NCBI GenBank assembly: GCA_028714035.1
Contig: JAQTNA010000026.1
Span: forward strand, 1-58,451
Source: Rhodocyclaceae bacterium
GTDB taxonomy: Bacteria; Pseudomonadota; Gammaproteobacteria; Burkholderiales; Rhodocyclaceae
DNA: 58,451 nt
Reading direction: 5' to 3'
The notes beneath the pieces are model-generated. The model did not search any database, was not told the DNA's origin, and saw only the letters and a program-made list of their open reading frames with translations. Made by a program: the position numbers and the translations under genes. This document shows, in pieces, positions 16,954-25,955 of the stretch; the stretch's first letter is position 1, and every line of letters starts with the position of its first letter.

Positions 16954-17694
16954 ATGAACAGGGTATTCGTCGGACTGTATGGGCTGCTGCTGGCCGCAAC
17001 GGCGGCTCATGCCGATCCGGGAACTCCGGCCGAGGTGAGCGCGCCCGACGTCTGGGCCTTCAAGCTCACGCCGTCCTACTATGTGACAAGCCATGAGAAG
17101 GATGCGGTGGACGTCAATCTGCGGGCGAATCACGGGCCTCATGCCCTCTGGCTGGGCTGGTACCAGCGCGGCAACGAGTTCCGGCAGACCCGCACCGGCT
17201 ACGAATACACGGCCCAGCTTCCCTTCGGCCAACTGGTGCCCTCGGTGCAACTGGCCTCCGGCGGCTTCGCCGGAGGCTCCATCAATGCCCAGATCGGTGA
17301 CCCGGTCTATGTCCTGCTCGGCTTCGGGCGCACCAACATGCGGGACTACTACAACCTGAATTTCGATCCGAACGACTCCGTCGTCTACGGCATCGGCACC
17401 CGTCTGCTGCCCAAGTCGAACCTTTCCCTATTCACCGTCAGGGATGACCGTCTCCACACCGGGCAGACCGTCAGCCACCTGGTCTGGCGCCTGTCGCCGG
17501 ACGATGACCAGAGATGGACCCTGGACCTGTCCACCAAGCATGGCCGCGCCACCCCCGACGACGATCTGGTGTCGGGGGTGGCACTTTCCCTGACTTACGA
17601 CTACCGGGATGTCTTCGTCCGTCTGGCGCGGGATCGCAAGGTCAATTTCAGCGCCGAGGACCAGAGCCGTTTCACGGTTGGCCTGCGCTTCTGA
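16954..17694 (+). CDS. Predicted outer-membrane beta-barrel protein
   Basis: A 246-residue protein with a signal peptide cut after about residue 20 (LLLAATAAHA). The rest alternates polar and hydrophobic residues with many aromatic girdle positions (FKLTPSYYVTS, LWLGWYQRGN, FVRLARDRKVNF) and ends in Phe (FTVGLRF), the usual barrel-assembly signal. I do not recognise a specific family. Its position before the rhodanese gene may be chance. Confidence 0.65.
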   Translation: MNRVFVGLYGLLLAATAAHADPGTPAEVSAPDVWAFKLTPSYYVTSHEKDAVDVNLRANHGPHALWLGWYQRGNEFRQTRTGYEYTAQLPFGQLVPSVQLASGGFAGGSINAQIGDPVYVLLGFGRTNMRDYYNLNFDPNDSVVYGIGTRLLPKSNLSLFTVRDDRLHTGQTVSHLVWRLSPDDDQRWTLDLSTKHGRATPDDDLVSGVALSLTYDYRDVFVRLARDRKVNFSAEDQSRFTVGLRF

Positions 17695-17792
17695 CCCGGT
17701 CCGGCCGGCGATTACGCTTGACCACGGCAACAGAAAGTTCAATATATCCACCGCCAATAATTTATTCGGGTCCACTCTTCGAGGAGAACAAC

Positions 17793-18950
17793 ATGAATGC
17801 CAAACGCCTCTCCCTGCTCGCAGTGCTTCTGGCCGGGCTGGGTTCCGCGCCGCTCACCGTTTCGACCGTCGCGCTGGCCGCCGATGCGGCCGTCGTGCAG
17901 CCCAGGGAAGGCTGGTACAAGTCCCTGGTGGGCTTCGATTTCGTGCGCCAGAACGTGGATATTCCGCCCAGGAAGGGGGTCATGATCGTAGATTCGCGGC
18001 CGGCGGCCCGGCAATTTGATCCGGGCCACATTCCGGGGGCCGTCAATATTCCCGATACCCAGTTCGAGAAGATGGTGGACAAGCTGCCCGCGGACAAGGC
18101 GACGCTTCTGATCTTCTATTGCGGTGGCGTGGACTGCCCGAAGAGCCACAAGTCCGCCTTCATGGCGGAGGCACTGGGCTACAGCAACATCAAGGTTTAC
18201 GCGGAAGGCTTTCCCGACTGGACGGCCAAGGGTGGCGGGGTGTCGGTATCCGCCGCCTACATCAAGAAGCTGATGGACGAGAAGTCGGCCTACACCTTGA
18301 TTGACGCCCGCGCCAGGCGTGTCAGCGACAAGGGCATGATCCCCACCGCCATCGCCGTGTCGGACACGGACTTTGACAAGCACGTGGACAAGCTGCCGGC
18401 GGACAAGAAATCCCTGGTCATCTACTACTGCGGCGGCCTGGAGTGCCCTTTGTCGGACAAGTCGGCGGACAAGGCGAGAAAGCTGGGTTACACCAATGTC
18501 GTGACTTTCCCGGAAGGTTATCCGGAATGGGAAAAGACTTTTGGTGCCGGCCCCGCGTCGGCCGGAGCGGCCGAGGTGAAGACCGGTGCCGCCAAGCCCA
18601 CGGCCGCCCTGGTGGCGGGCAAGGAGAAGGGTTCCGTGACGCCGGCTTCGTTCCAGCAGGTGTGGAAGGAGAACCCCGGTTCCATCCTGCTGGTGGATGT
18701 GCGCGATGCCAAGGAATTGCTTGAAGGCAACATCAAGGGGGCCGTCAACATTCCCATGAACGACCTGGAGAAGAAGCTCTCCAACCTGCCCAAGGACAAG
18801 CCGGTGGTGTTCTTCTGCGGCACCGGCTCCCGGGCCGGCGAGGCTTACGACACGGTGAAGTTGCTGGGAGCCGATGTCCAGGCCTGGTTCATTGATGCCG
18901 GGGTGAAGATCGCGCCGGATGGCAGTTTCAGCATCGTGGAGAGGAAGTAA
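17793..18950 (+). CDS. Periplasmic triple-rhodanese protein
   Basis: A 385-residue exported protein (signal peptide about 1-29) with three rhodanese domains in tandem. The first two have the extended active-site loops CGGVDC and CGGLEC, and the third has CGTGSR. Each is preceded by a typical DxR strand (VDSRPAARQF, IDARARRVSD, VDVRDAKELL). Such proteins transfer sulfane sulfur. The first two loops hold two cysteines each, which is unusual and suggests disulfide or persulfide relay chemistry. GAGGAGA lies just upstream. Its proximity to fccAB supports a role in sulfur handling, but this is inference. Confidence 0.88.
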   Translation: MNAKRLSLLAVLLAGLGSAPLTVSTVALAADAAVVQPREGWYKSLVGFDFVRQNVDIPPRKGVMIVDSRPAARQFDPGHIPGAVNIPDTQFEKMVDKLPADKATLLIFYCGGVDCPKSHKSAFMAEALGYSNIKVYAEGFPDWTAKGGGVSVSAAYIKKLMDEKSAYTLIDARARRVSDKGMIPTAIAVSDTDFDKHVDKLPADKKSLVIYYCGGLECPLSDKSADKARKLGYTNVVTFPEGYPEWEKTFGAGPASAGAAEVKTGAAKPTAALVAGKEKGSVTPASFQQVWKENPGSILLVDVRDAKELLEGNIKGAVNIPMNDLEKKLSNLPKDKPVVFFCGTGSRAGEAYDTVKLLGADVQAWFIDAGVKIAPDGSFSIVERK

Positions 18951-18983
18951 GCCGCTTCGGCCCGGGGCGCCGGCTGGTTCAAG

Positions 18984-20150
18984 ATGATCAAATCCCTCCT
19001 GGCCTTGCCGCGCACCGTCTGGCTGCTCGGCCTGGTGAGCTTCTTCAACGACTCGGCCAGCGAGTTGATCTATCCCCTGGTGCCGCTCTACCTCGCATCG
19101 GTGCTGATGGCCGGACCCCGGACGCTGGGCATCATCGAGGGCATGGCCGAAGCCACCGGTAGCCTGCTGAAGCTCTTTTCCGGCGTGCTGGCCGACCGTC
19201 GGCACTCCACCAAACCCTGGGTGGCGGCCGGTTACGGGGTGGCGGCCCTGGCCCGGCCCCTGTTCGCGTTCGCCACCTCTTGGCCCATGGTGCTGGCCCT
19301 GCGTTTTGCCGACCGGGTGGGCAAGGGCCTGCGCACTTCTCCCCGGGATGCGCTCCTGGCCCTGACGGTGGCCCCCTCGCAGCGGGGCCTGGCCTTCGGC
19401 TTTCACCGTGCCCTGGACAACGCCGGCGCCGTGGTGGGTCCGCTCCTGGCCGCCTGGCTGCTGGCGCAGCAGGTGCCCTTGAAGAACGTGTTCCTCTGGG
19501 CCGCCGTCGGCGGCGCCATCGCGGTATCCCTGGCCCTGGCCGTCAGGGAGCCGGAGCGTGGCGCGAATGCGACGGTCCATCGCTTCAGTTGGACCCTGGA
19601 GGGATTGCCCTCCCGTTTCAAACGCTACCTGGCGGTGCTGGCCCTGTTCACCCTGGGCAATTCGTCCAACATGTTCCTTTTGCTGCGAGCCAGGGACATG
19701 GGGCTTCCCGAATACCAGGTGCCCCTGCTCTGGGCACTGGTATCGCTCACCGCGGCCCTTTTTTCCACACCGCTTTCCGCGCTGTCCGACCGGCTCGGCC
19801 GCCGCCGTCTGATCGTTGCCGGCTGGGGTGTCTATGCCCTGTTCTATCTGGCCCTGGGCCTGATGGGCCGGTCCTGGTTGCTGTGGCCCCTGTTCGCATT
19901 CTACGGCCTGTTTCTGGCTGCCACCGAGGGTGCCGAGAAGGCCCTGGTGGCCGACATGGCGCCCCCGGAAATGCTGGGCACGGCCTATGGCTGGTTCAAC
20001 CTGACCATCGGCTTCATGCTCTTGCCGGCCTCGATCGTCTTCGGCTGGCTGTGGCAAACCCTCGACCCGCTCGCGGCCTTCGCTTTTTCCGCCGGATGCG
20101 CGCTTTTGTCCACACTGCTGTTGCGTACTTGGGTTCTTCGGCATTCCTGA
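18984..20150 (+). CDS. Major facilitator superfamily transporter
   Basis: A 388-residue membrane protein with about 11-12 predicted helices. The loop 2-3 motif is GVLADRRHSTKPW, the helix 4 region is LRFADRVGKGLRTSPRDALL, and the second-half equivalent is LSDRLGRRRLIVAGW. It belongs to the group annotated as quinolone-resistance-like MFS proteins in many proteobacteria; the substrate is unknown. It follows the rhodanese gene by 33 bases and could be cotranscribed. Confidence 0.88.
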   Translation: MIKSLLALPRTVWLLGLVSFFNDSASELIYPLVPLYLASVLMAGPRTLGIIEGMAEATGSLLKLFSGVLADRRHSTKPWVAAGYGVAALARPLFAFATSWPMVLALRFADRVGKGLRTSPRDALLALTVAPSQRGLAFGFHRALDNAGAVVGPLLAAWLLAQQVPLKNVFLWAAVGGAIAVSLALAVREPERGANATVHRFSWTLEGLPSRFKRYLAVLALFTLGNSSNMFLLLRARDMGLPEYQVPLLWALVSLTAALFSTPLSALSDRLGRRRLIVAGWGVYALFYLALGLMGRSWLLWPLFAFYGLFLAATEGAEKALVADMAPPEMLGTAYGWFNLTIGFMLLPASIVFGWLWQTLDPLAAFAFSAGCALLSTLLLRTWVLRHS

Positions 20151-20243
20151 CCTCGGCATTTACGACCTCTTCCAAGCCTGCCGCTTCTCAGGCACTATCA
20201 ATTCTCCCTGGGGCGATTGCCCCTGATGCCGGAAATCCGTGAC

Positions 20244-20750
20244 ATGAGCAACTCCCCCGACATTCCCCGCCTGGAAGCCGCGTTCCGGGAGCTGGATGCG
20301 CGCATGAAGGGCGCCCCCGGCTACAACCCGGCACTTTCCGTGGTGGCCGCCGGATTTCGGCCCTGGCAGGGGCATTGGCTCGGGGCGGTCATTACGCCCT
20401 GGGCGGTGCAGCTGGTCCTGCTGCCGGGGGAGGGGGGCGAGCAGCCGGCAGCGCCCGGGGAACGCAGGAGCCGCGCCTTTCCGGTTGGGGAGCGCAACCT
20501 CATGGGCCTGGAGCTGGAAGGCTATGGACTGCTGGAAGCCGCACCACTGCTGCCCTCGGTTCAGGCCATGACCAGCCAGGGTGAGGCGGAATCGGCGGCG
20601 TTGGCCGCGCTGGCCGCCCTGATGCTGCCGGAAGGCACCCCGGCATTCGCCTTGGCGCCCGTCCCCGGCGCGCAGTCCGACGCAAAAGCGCCTGTCAAGC
20701 GTCCCGTCAGCCGCCGCGACTTCCTGCGCGGCCGGCTTTTCGGACGCTGA
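20244..20750 (+). CDS. hybE: [NiFe]-hydrogenase assembly chaperone HybE-like
   Basis: A protein of about 168 residues with the HybE signature NPALSVVAAGFRPWQGHWLGAV followed by ITPWAVQLVLLPG. A Tat-like C-terminal stretch SRRDFLRGRLFGR is seen, as in some long HybE forms. HybE proteins escort the hydrogenase small subunit or its partner before export. The start is uncertain: ATG 20244 or ATG 20226. It lies six bases before hypF, so it is clearly part of the maturation operon. Confidence 0.82.
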   Translation: MSNSPDIPRLEAAFRELDARMKGAPGYNPALSVVAAGFRPWQGHWLGAVITPWAVQLVLLPGEGGEQPAAPGERRSRAFPVGERNLMGLELEGYGLLEAAPLLPSVQAMTSQGEAESAALAALAALMLPEGTPAFALAPVPGAQSDAKAPVKRPVSRRDFLRGRLFGR

Positions 20751-20755
20751 CGGGC

Positions 20756-23218
20756 ATGGCTGAAGTCGCTCCAAAGCCTGAATCGGCATTTGCCATGCCC
20801 GAGTCGAGAGTCGAGAGCAGGCAAGAGTCGAGAACGGATCCGGCTCGCCGCATCCGGGTCCGCGGTATCGTCCAGGGGGTGGGTTTTCGGCCCTTCGTCT
20901 GGCGCCTGGCGCGGGAGTCGGGGCTGTCGGGCTGGGTCAGGAACGATTCCGGCGGGGTGGATATCGCCGTCGAGGGGGCGGCGGAGCAACTGGATCGCTT
21001 CCAGGTGGCCCTTGCCCGTGAAGCGCCGCCCCTGGCCCGGGTGGATGCCGTGGAAGCCCGTGATGTGCCGGCGGAAGGGTTCTCCGGTTTTTCCATCCTG
21101 GAGAGCGGGGCGGGGCAGGCGGCCACGGCCATCGGCCCCGATGCGGGAACCTGTCCGGATTGCCTGGCGGAGCTCTTCGACGCCGAGGGGCGGCGCTGGC
21201 GCCATGCCTTCATCACCTGCACCCACTGCGGCCCGCGCTACACGGTGACCCGGCACCTGCCCTATGACCGGCCCCAGACCAGCCTGGCGCCCTTTCCCCT
21301 GTGTGCCGAGTGCGCGGCCGAATACGCCGATCCGGCGGATCGGCGCTTCCATGCCGAGACCACCTGCTGCCCGGCCTGTGGCCCGAGGCTGGAACTGCTG
21401 GATGCGGCGGGGCGGCCCCTGCCGGGAGATGCGGTCGCGGCGGCCCTGGACCTCCTGCGCCGCGGCGGGATCGTGGCGGTGAAGGGTCTGGGAGGCTTTC
21501 ATCTCCTGTGTGACGCAGAAGATGGGGCGGCGGTTTCGCGCCTGCGGGAGAGGAAGGCGCGGGAGGAAAAGCCCTTCGCCGTGCTCTTCGCCAACCTGGC
21601 CTCCGTGGCCCCAGTCTGTGAGCTCGGGCCGGAGGAAGGGGGGCTGCTGGGCTCTTCCGAGCGGCCCATCGTCCTGCTCAGGAAGAAACCGGGGGAGGAT
21701 CCGGCCGGGGTCGCCCCCGGTCTCGCCTGGCTGGGGGCCATGCTGCCGGCGACTCCCCTCCAGTACCTGCTGTTCCACGAGGCCGCGGGCCGGCCGCGGG
21801 GCACGGACTGGCTGAAGGAAGCCCAGCCCCTGGCCCTGGTGTGCACCTCCGCCAATCCCGGCGGCGAGCCGCTGGTGACGGACAATGCCGAGGCCTTGTC
21901 CCGCCTGGCCGGGATCGCCGATGCCTGCCTCCTGCACGACCGGGACATCGTGGTGCGCTGCGATGATTCAGTAGTGCGGGTAGTAGGGAGTGGGGAGTGG
22001 GGAGTTGAGAGTCAAGAGTCCAGTCCGCGCGCCCCTGGCGCGCAAAACCCTACTCCCCACTCCCTACTTCCCACTTCCCACTTCCAGTTCGTCCGCCGCG
22101 GCCGGGGTTATACACCGCTCGCCATCCGGCTGTCACGCTCCGGGCCTGCCGTTCTGGCCCTGGGCGGCTGGTTCAAGAATACGGTCTGCGTCACGCGGGG
22201 CGATGAGGCTTTCGTGTCCCAGCATGTGGGCGACCTGGACAACGCCGCCACTTGCCGTTTCCTGGAGGAGACGGTGGATCACCTGCTCTCGATCCTGGAA
22301 GTGGAACCCGAAATGGTGGCCCACGATCTGCACCCGGACTTCCATTCCAGCCGCTACGCCGCCGCCTTCGCGGCGCGTCGCCATCTGCCGGCCGTGGCGG
22401 TTCAGCACCATCACGCCCATGTGGCCTCGGTTCTGGCGGAACATGGGCACACCGGGCCGGCCCTGGGCCTGGCCCTGGACGGCGTGGGGCTGGGCTCGGA
22501 TGGCGGAGCCTGGGGCGGCGAGCTGTTGCGCCTGGATGGCGGGCAATGCCTGCGCCTGGGCCATCTGGCAGCCCTGGCGCTGCCGGGCGGCGACAAGGCG
22601 GCGCGGGAACCCTGGCGCATGGCCGCCGCCGCGCTTCATGCTTTGGGCCGGGGAGGGGAGATTTCAGGCCGCTTTCCCGGACAGCCCGGTGCCGCCATGG
22701 TGGCGCAGATGCTGGAGCGGAAGCTGCGCTCACCGGAGACCTCCAGCATGGGCCGTCTCTTCGATGCGGCCGCCGGCCTACTGGGCGTGGCACAGCTGGC
22801 AAGCTTCGAGGGGCAGGCGGCCATGCGCCTGGAGGGCTTGGCCGATTCCTGGATCGTCCGGGAGGGCTGGCCCTCGCCACTGACGGGTGGTTGGCGGATT
22901 GCGGGCGGCAGCCTGGATATGTCGCCCCTGCTGGCGTTCCTGGCTGACTGCGAGGACGCCGGTTTCGGCGCCGCCCTGTTTCATGCTACCGTTGCGGCGG
23001 CCCTGGTGGACTGGGTGGGAGAGGCGGCGGCGCGCGAGCACATCGCTACCGTGGCCTGCGGTGGTGGCTGCTTCCTGAATGCCCTGCTTTCCCGGCGCCT
23101 GGTCGGGACACTGGCGGCCCGCGGCCTGGAGGTGCTCATGGCGGCGCGCCTGCCGCCCAATGATGGCGGGTTGAGCCTGGGCCAGGCCTGGGTGGCGCTA
23201 CGAACTCTGGAGAACTGA
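20756..23218 (+). CDS. hypF: Carbamoyltransferase HypF
   Basis: An 820-residue HypF, which makes the thiocarboxamide precursor of the cyanide ligands of [NiFe]-hydrogenase. In order it has an acylphosphatase domain (VRGIVQGVGFRPFVWRLA, about 33-120), two zinc fingers (CPDC...HCGPRYT and CAEC...CPACGP), a YrdC domain (KGLGGFHLLCDA) and a Kae1-like domain (VQHHHAHVASVLAEHG, ALDGVGLGSDGGAWGGE, GGCFLNALL). About 35 residues between RCDDSVVRV and FVRRGRGYTP are encoded by an inserted inverted-repeat element and are absent from usual HypF. The N-terminal 30 residues are also repeat-like. The stop is followed one base later by hypC. Confidence 0.94.
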   Translation: MAEVAPKPESAFAMPESRVESRQESRTDPARRIRVRGIVQGVGFRPFVWRLARESGLSGWVRNDSGGVDIAVEGAAEQLDRFQVALAREAPPLARVDAVEARDVPAEGFSGFSILESGAGQAATAIGPDAGTCPDCLAELFDAEGRRWRHAFITCTHCGPRYTVTRHLPYDRPQTSLAPFPLCAECAAEYADPADRRFHAETTCCPACGPRLELLDAAGRPLPGDAVAAALDLLRRGGIVAVKGLGGFHLLCDAEDGAAVSRLRERKAREEKPFAVLFANLASVAPVCELGPEEGGLLGSSERPIVLLRKKPGEDPAGVAPGLAWLGAMLPATPLQYLLFHEAAGRPRGTDWLKEAQPLALVCTSANPGGEPLVTDNAEALSRLAGIADACLLHDRDIVVRCDDSVVRVVGSGEWGVESQESSPRAPGAQNPTPHSLLPTSHFQFVRRGRGYTPLAIRLSRSGPAVLALGGWFKNTVCVTRGDEAFVSQHVGDLDNAATCRFLEETVDHLLSILEVEPEMVAHDLHPDFHSSRYAAAFAARRHLPAVAVQHHHAHVASVLAEHGHTGPALGLALDGVGLGSDGGAWGGELLRLDGGQCLRLGHLAALALPGGDKAAREPWRMAAAALHALGRGGEISGRFPGQPGAAMVAQMLERKLRSPETSSMGRLFDAAAGLLGVAQLASFEGQAAMRLEGLADSWIVREGWPSPLTGGWRIAGGSLDMSPLLAFLADCEDAGFGAALFHATVAAALVDWVGEAAAREHIATVACGGGCFLNALLSRRLVGTLAARGLEVLMAARLPPNDGGLSLGQAWVALRTLEN
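21980..22087. repeat. Inverted-repeat element inserted in frame in hypF
   Basis: The left arm is GTAGGGAGTGGGGAGT and the right arm ACTCCCCACTCCCTAC, with a GCGCGC-CCCTG-GCGCGC inner hairpin. About 108 bases, a multiple of three and free of stops in the hypF frame. A short related string (CCCACTCCCCACTAGG) occurs at about 37893-37908 beside glnD. Confidence 0.8.
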
Positions 23219-23219
23219 A

Positions 23220-23462
23220 ATGTGTCTGGCCATACCGGCAAAGGTGGTGGAACTGCGGGACGGAGACATGGCCGTGGTGGAACTGGGCGGGGTGCGGAAG
23301 GAAGTCTCCCTCGCCCTGGTGGACGGCGTGGTGGAGGGCGACTACGTCATCATCCACGTGGGCTACGCCCTGACCCGACTGGATCAGGAGGAGGCAGCCA
23401 AGACCCTGGCCCTGTTTGCCGAGATGGAGCAGGCGCTGGAACCCAGCGGTTCACCGGCCTGA
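23220..23462 (+). CDS. hypC: Hydrogenase maturation chaperone HypC
   Basis: An 80-residue HypC/HupF protein starting MCLAIPAKV, with the essential Cys2 exposed after Met removal, then VVELGGVRKEVSLALVD and DYVIIHVGYALTRLDQEEA. HypC carries the Fe(CN)2CO unit with HypD. It sits directly after hypF. No hypD, hypE, hypA, hypB or structural genes follow; the next gene is on the other strand. Confidence 0.95.
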   Translation: MCLAIPAKVVELRDGDMAVVELGGVRKEVSLALVDGVVEGDYVIIHVGYALTRLDQEEAAKTLALFAEMEQALEPSGSPA

Positions 23463-23494
23463 GCGAGACACCCGCGCCGGAATCCGGATGGCGG

Positions 23495-23857
23495 TCAGAG
23501 GCGCCGCTTGTCCCGGGATGATTCGTTGAACATGGCGTCGAGCACGTCGCGCAGCGCGGGCCAGTTCGCCCGGGATGGCTGGGTGATGCGCCCCCGCACC
23601 GCCGTTTCCTTTGGCGGTTCCCCCTCCTGGTACAGGGCATAGTCCCATCCCAGGACGTCGGTTTCCAGACCCCAGTCGGGGGAACTCCAGGCCCAGCTGT
23701 AGGTGAAGTCTCCTTCCCTGGCCGGTTGCAGTTCAAGGGTGAGGCCGGAATCGAAGCGCACCAGAAGGGTGTCTCCCTCAATCTCCGGGTTTCCTTCCAT
23801 CCGGCGGCTGTAACGCTCCAGGATCAGGTCGCCGAGTCTCTGCTGAATTTCACTCAT
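23495..23857 (-). CDS. Hypothetical protein
   Basis: A 120-residue acidic protein, MSEIQQRLGDLILERYSRRM at the start, then alternating strands rich in Trp and Tyr (FTYSWAWSSPDWGLE). No signal peptide or membrane segment. I do not recognise the family. ATG 23857 is favoured because GAGGAA lies six bases before it. It converges on hypC with a 32-base gap. Confidence 0.6.
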   Translation of the reverse strand: MSEIQQRLGDLILERYSRRMEGNPEIEGDTLLVRFDSGLTLELQPAREGDFTYSWAWSSPDWGLETDVLGWDYALYQEGEPPKETAVRGRITQPSRANWPALRDVLDAMFNESSRDKRRL

Positions 23858-24399
23858 GATCATTTCCTCAGCGCTTCAAATTAACCGGGTGTCCAGAGCC
23901 CATGGGCGAGACAAGCTTGCGCAAGCCAGGGAGTGGAAGGTTTCCGTTTTCATTCATTTCCCGGTGGACAATTTTCAGCAATATTCGTGCCATATCTTTG
24001 GCATGGAGTCTGCCATGCGCTTCTTCCCGGCGCGTTTCCGCGGCAATTTTTCTTGATCGGCATGGGTTCCTCCTCTGAAACCTGAATATTTGGTACGAGC
24101 CAGGCTTGGGTACGGAGTGTTGCCGGTCCGGAAAACCAGGGGATGCGGACGGAGCACTAATTCATGGCGGTGTAAATTATTTCGACAAATATCATGGAAA
24201 TCTTGAGATATATTTTTTCAATAATAAAAACATGGTGTTGGAGTGCCATGCAGGGTTCCGGCCCGCTTTCTGGCGCGGCAAAAACGGGGGTTATGTACCT
24301 TTAAGGCGCGATGAAAGTGTCAAAATTTCCGACGGCGGCAACAGGGGTGGGCGGATCGCGATGCCGTGGCGCCGTACTTACAGGGTATGAATCAACGGG
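23858..24399. other. Intergenic region with AT-rich patch
   Basis: I see no supportable gene in these 540 bases. Bases 24165-24240 are markedly AT-rich compared with the surroundings and could hold promoters for the 23,857 gene or be a remnant of foreign DNA. Short open frames here lack codon bias or homology. Confidence 0.5.
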
Positions 24400-25278
24400 T
24401 TATCGCAGAATCGAGGCCGCCAGGGAGAGGGCGAGCAGGGCGCTGCGCTGGTTCTCGTCCCTTTCCGGGTTGTACTCCACCAACTCCAGGGCCGCCAACT
24501 CCGGGCTCCGGGCAAGGCCGCCCAAGGCGGCGACAAGCTCCGCGCCCGTGACGCCGTGGGCCGCCGGCGTGCTGACGCCCGGCGAGTCCGATGGATCCAC
24601 GGCGTCCAGGTCCAGGCTCAGGCCCCAGGCTCTCGTGCCCTGTCGCACCCGATTCAGGGCTTCGTGCATGACCTGGGGCAGCCCCTTGCGGCCGATCTCG
24701 GACATGCCGAAGATGCGCACGTGCCGGCCGCAAAGGTAAGCCAGTTCCGCGGACTCGTAGCTGCGTACGCCGACAATGCAGATATGGGCCGGGTCGGGAG
24801 AGGGACCGGGGATGGCGGTGAAATCCACTGCGCCCGATCCCAGGAGTGAGGCCAGCGGCATGCCGTGCCAGTTGCCGCTGGGGCTATCCTCCGGTCGGTG
24901 GGCATCCATGTGGGCGTCTATCCAGAGGAGGCCGAAAGGCCCCGCGGTCGGCCGCGCTGCGCCGCGCCAGGTGCCCGCGGCGATGGCATGGTCACCGCCC
25001 AGTACCAGGGGCAGTTCGCCGGCCTCCAGCGCTGCCGAAACCCGGTCGGCCAATTCCCGGCATAGGTGCGCCAAGGCCTCCTGTCGTGGTAGCCGGGGCG
25101 GCCGGAGTGGAGGCGATAGCCGGACCGTGCGGCCCTGGCTTTTCGCCACTTGCGCCATGCCGGCCGAAAGCAAGGCCTCTGCCCCCGTCGCGCAGCCCGC
25201 GGCCGCCCAGGGCGGCGCCCCCAGGCCGCAGGCTACCGGCAGGATGCGCAGCGGCTTCCTGACTTCCGCCTCACTCAT
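24400..25278 (-). CDS. Arginase-family ureohydrolase
   Basis: A 292-residue protein of the arginase/agmatinase family. The binuclear manganese ligands are visible in GGDH (His97), DAHMDAH (121-127) and SLDLDAVDPSDSPG. GNWHGMPLASLLG matches arginase more than agmatinase. It would hydrolyse arginine to ornithine and urea. ATG 25278 overlaps the stop of the upstream SagB-like gene (ATGA), so the two are coupled. The N-terminus is proline- and alanine-rich. Substrate assignment is by motif only. Confidence 0.82.
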   Translation of the reverse strand: MSEAEVRKPLRILPVACGLGAPPWAAAGCATGAEALLSAGMAQVAKSQGRTVRLSPPLRPPRLPRQEALAHLCRELADRVSAALEAGELPLVLGGDHAIAAGTWRGAARPTAGPFGLLWIDAHMDAHRPEDSPSGNWHGMPLASLLGSGAVDFTAIPGPSPDPAHICIVGVRSYESAELAYLCGRHVRIFGMSEIGRKGLPQVMHEALNRVRQGTRAWGLSLDLDAVDPSDSPGVSTPAAHGVTGAELVAALGGLARSPELAALELVEYNPERDENQRSALLALSLAASILR

Positions 25279-25955
25279 GGTCGGGGGCATCTGCCCACCG
25301 GGAGGAGGAGCAAGGGCGCCTCATGGTCGGACAGGTGGAACAGGCGGGAAACCGCGGCGTCATCAAAGGAACCCACGGGCGTTGCGCACAATCCGAGGGC
25401 CGTCGCCTGCAACAGCAGGTTCTGGGCGGCGTGTCCGGTTTCGATATGCACGTAGCGCTCGCCGCGCTTGCCATAGCGGGCGGCGGTACGCCCGAACCGG
25501 GCCGCGAGGGTGATCACGGCGGCCGAGCGACCCAGCCACTGTTGTCCGTTGGCCGCCGCGACCAGATTCTGTCGAACGACGGCACCGGCGACCGCCTCCA
25601 GGCGGTGCTGGCTCGGCTGGTAACGATAGAGCCCCGGGGGCAAGTCATCCACGTCGTGTGCCTCCAGGTAGACCTCCAGCGGGTAGAGGGCACCCGCCGA
25701 TGGGGCCGTGCGCCGCTCCCGCCCGGTGATCCCCTGGGCGGCCCAGAGCAGTCGGGAGACTTCGCCCAGCGTCAGCGCGCCGGGTGAAAAATCGCGCACC
25801 GATCGGCGCTTCGCCAGGGCTTCTTCCAGGCTCACGCTTCCAGCCGAGGGGGGCGGGGGCAGGCGTAAACCAGCCGACGCGAACTCGGTGCCGGCCACCT
25901 CGGCCGTGCATGGACTCGCCATGGCCAGGAGCAGTATGGGAAGGAAGATGTTCAT
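25275..25955 (-). CDS. SagB/nitroreductase-family oxidoreductase with signal peptide
   Basis: A 226-residue protein with a likely signal peptide (MNIFLPILLLAMASPCTA). The flavin reductase core has KRRSVRDFSPGALTLGEVSRLLWAAQG, then SAGALYPLEVYL and a C-terminal ETGHAAQNLLLQATALGLCATPVGSFDD. These motifs are those of the SagB-type dehydrogenase group. An exported copy is common as a stand-alone protein of unknown substrate. The start is chosen for the signal peptide; no strong ribosome binding site is visible. It is coupled to the arginase gene. Confidence 0.82.
   Translation of the reverse strand: MNIFLPILLLAMASPCTAEVAGTEFASAGLRLPPPPSAGSVSLEEALAKRRSVRDFSPGALTLGEVSRLLWAAQGITGRERRTAPSAGALYPLEVYLEAHDVDDLPPGLYRYQPSQHRLEAVAGAVVRQNLVAAANGQQWLGRSAAVITLAARFGRTAARYGKRGERYVHIETGHAAQNLLLQATALGLCATPVGSFDDAAVSRLFHLSDHEAPLLLLPVGRCPRP

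Noticed and set aside
17739-20159. An 806-codon minus-strand open frame opposite the rhodanese and MFS genes
   Set aside because: Composition is Gln/Gly/His-rich shadow coding and there is no recognisable domain; both sense genes are convincing.
24106-24390. A possible 94-codon gene in the AT-rich gap after hypC
   Set aside because: No ribosome binding site, no recognisable fold and mixed codon use.
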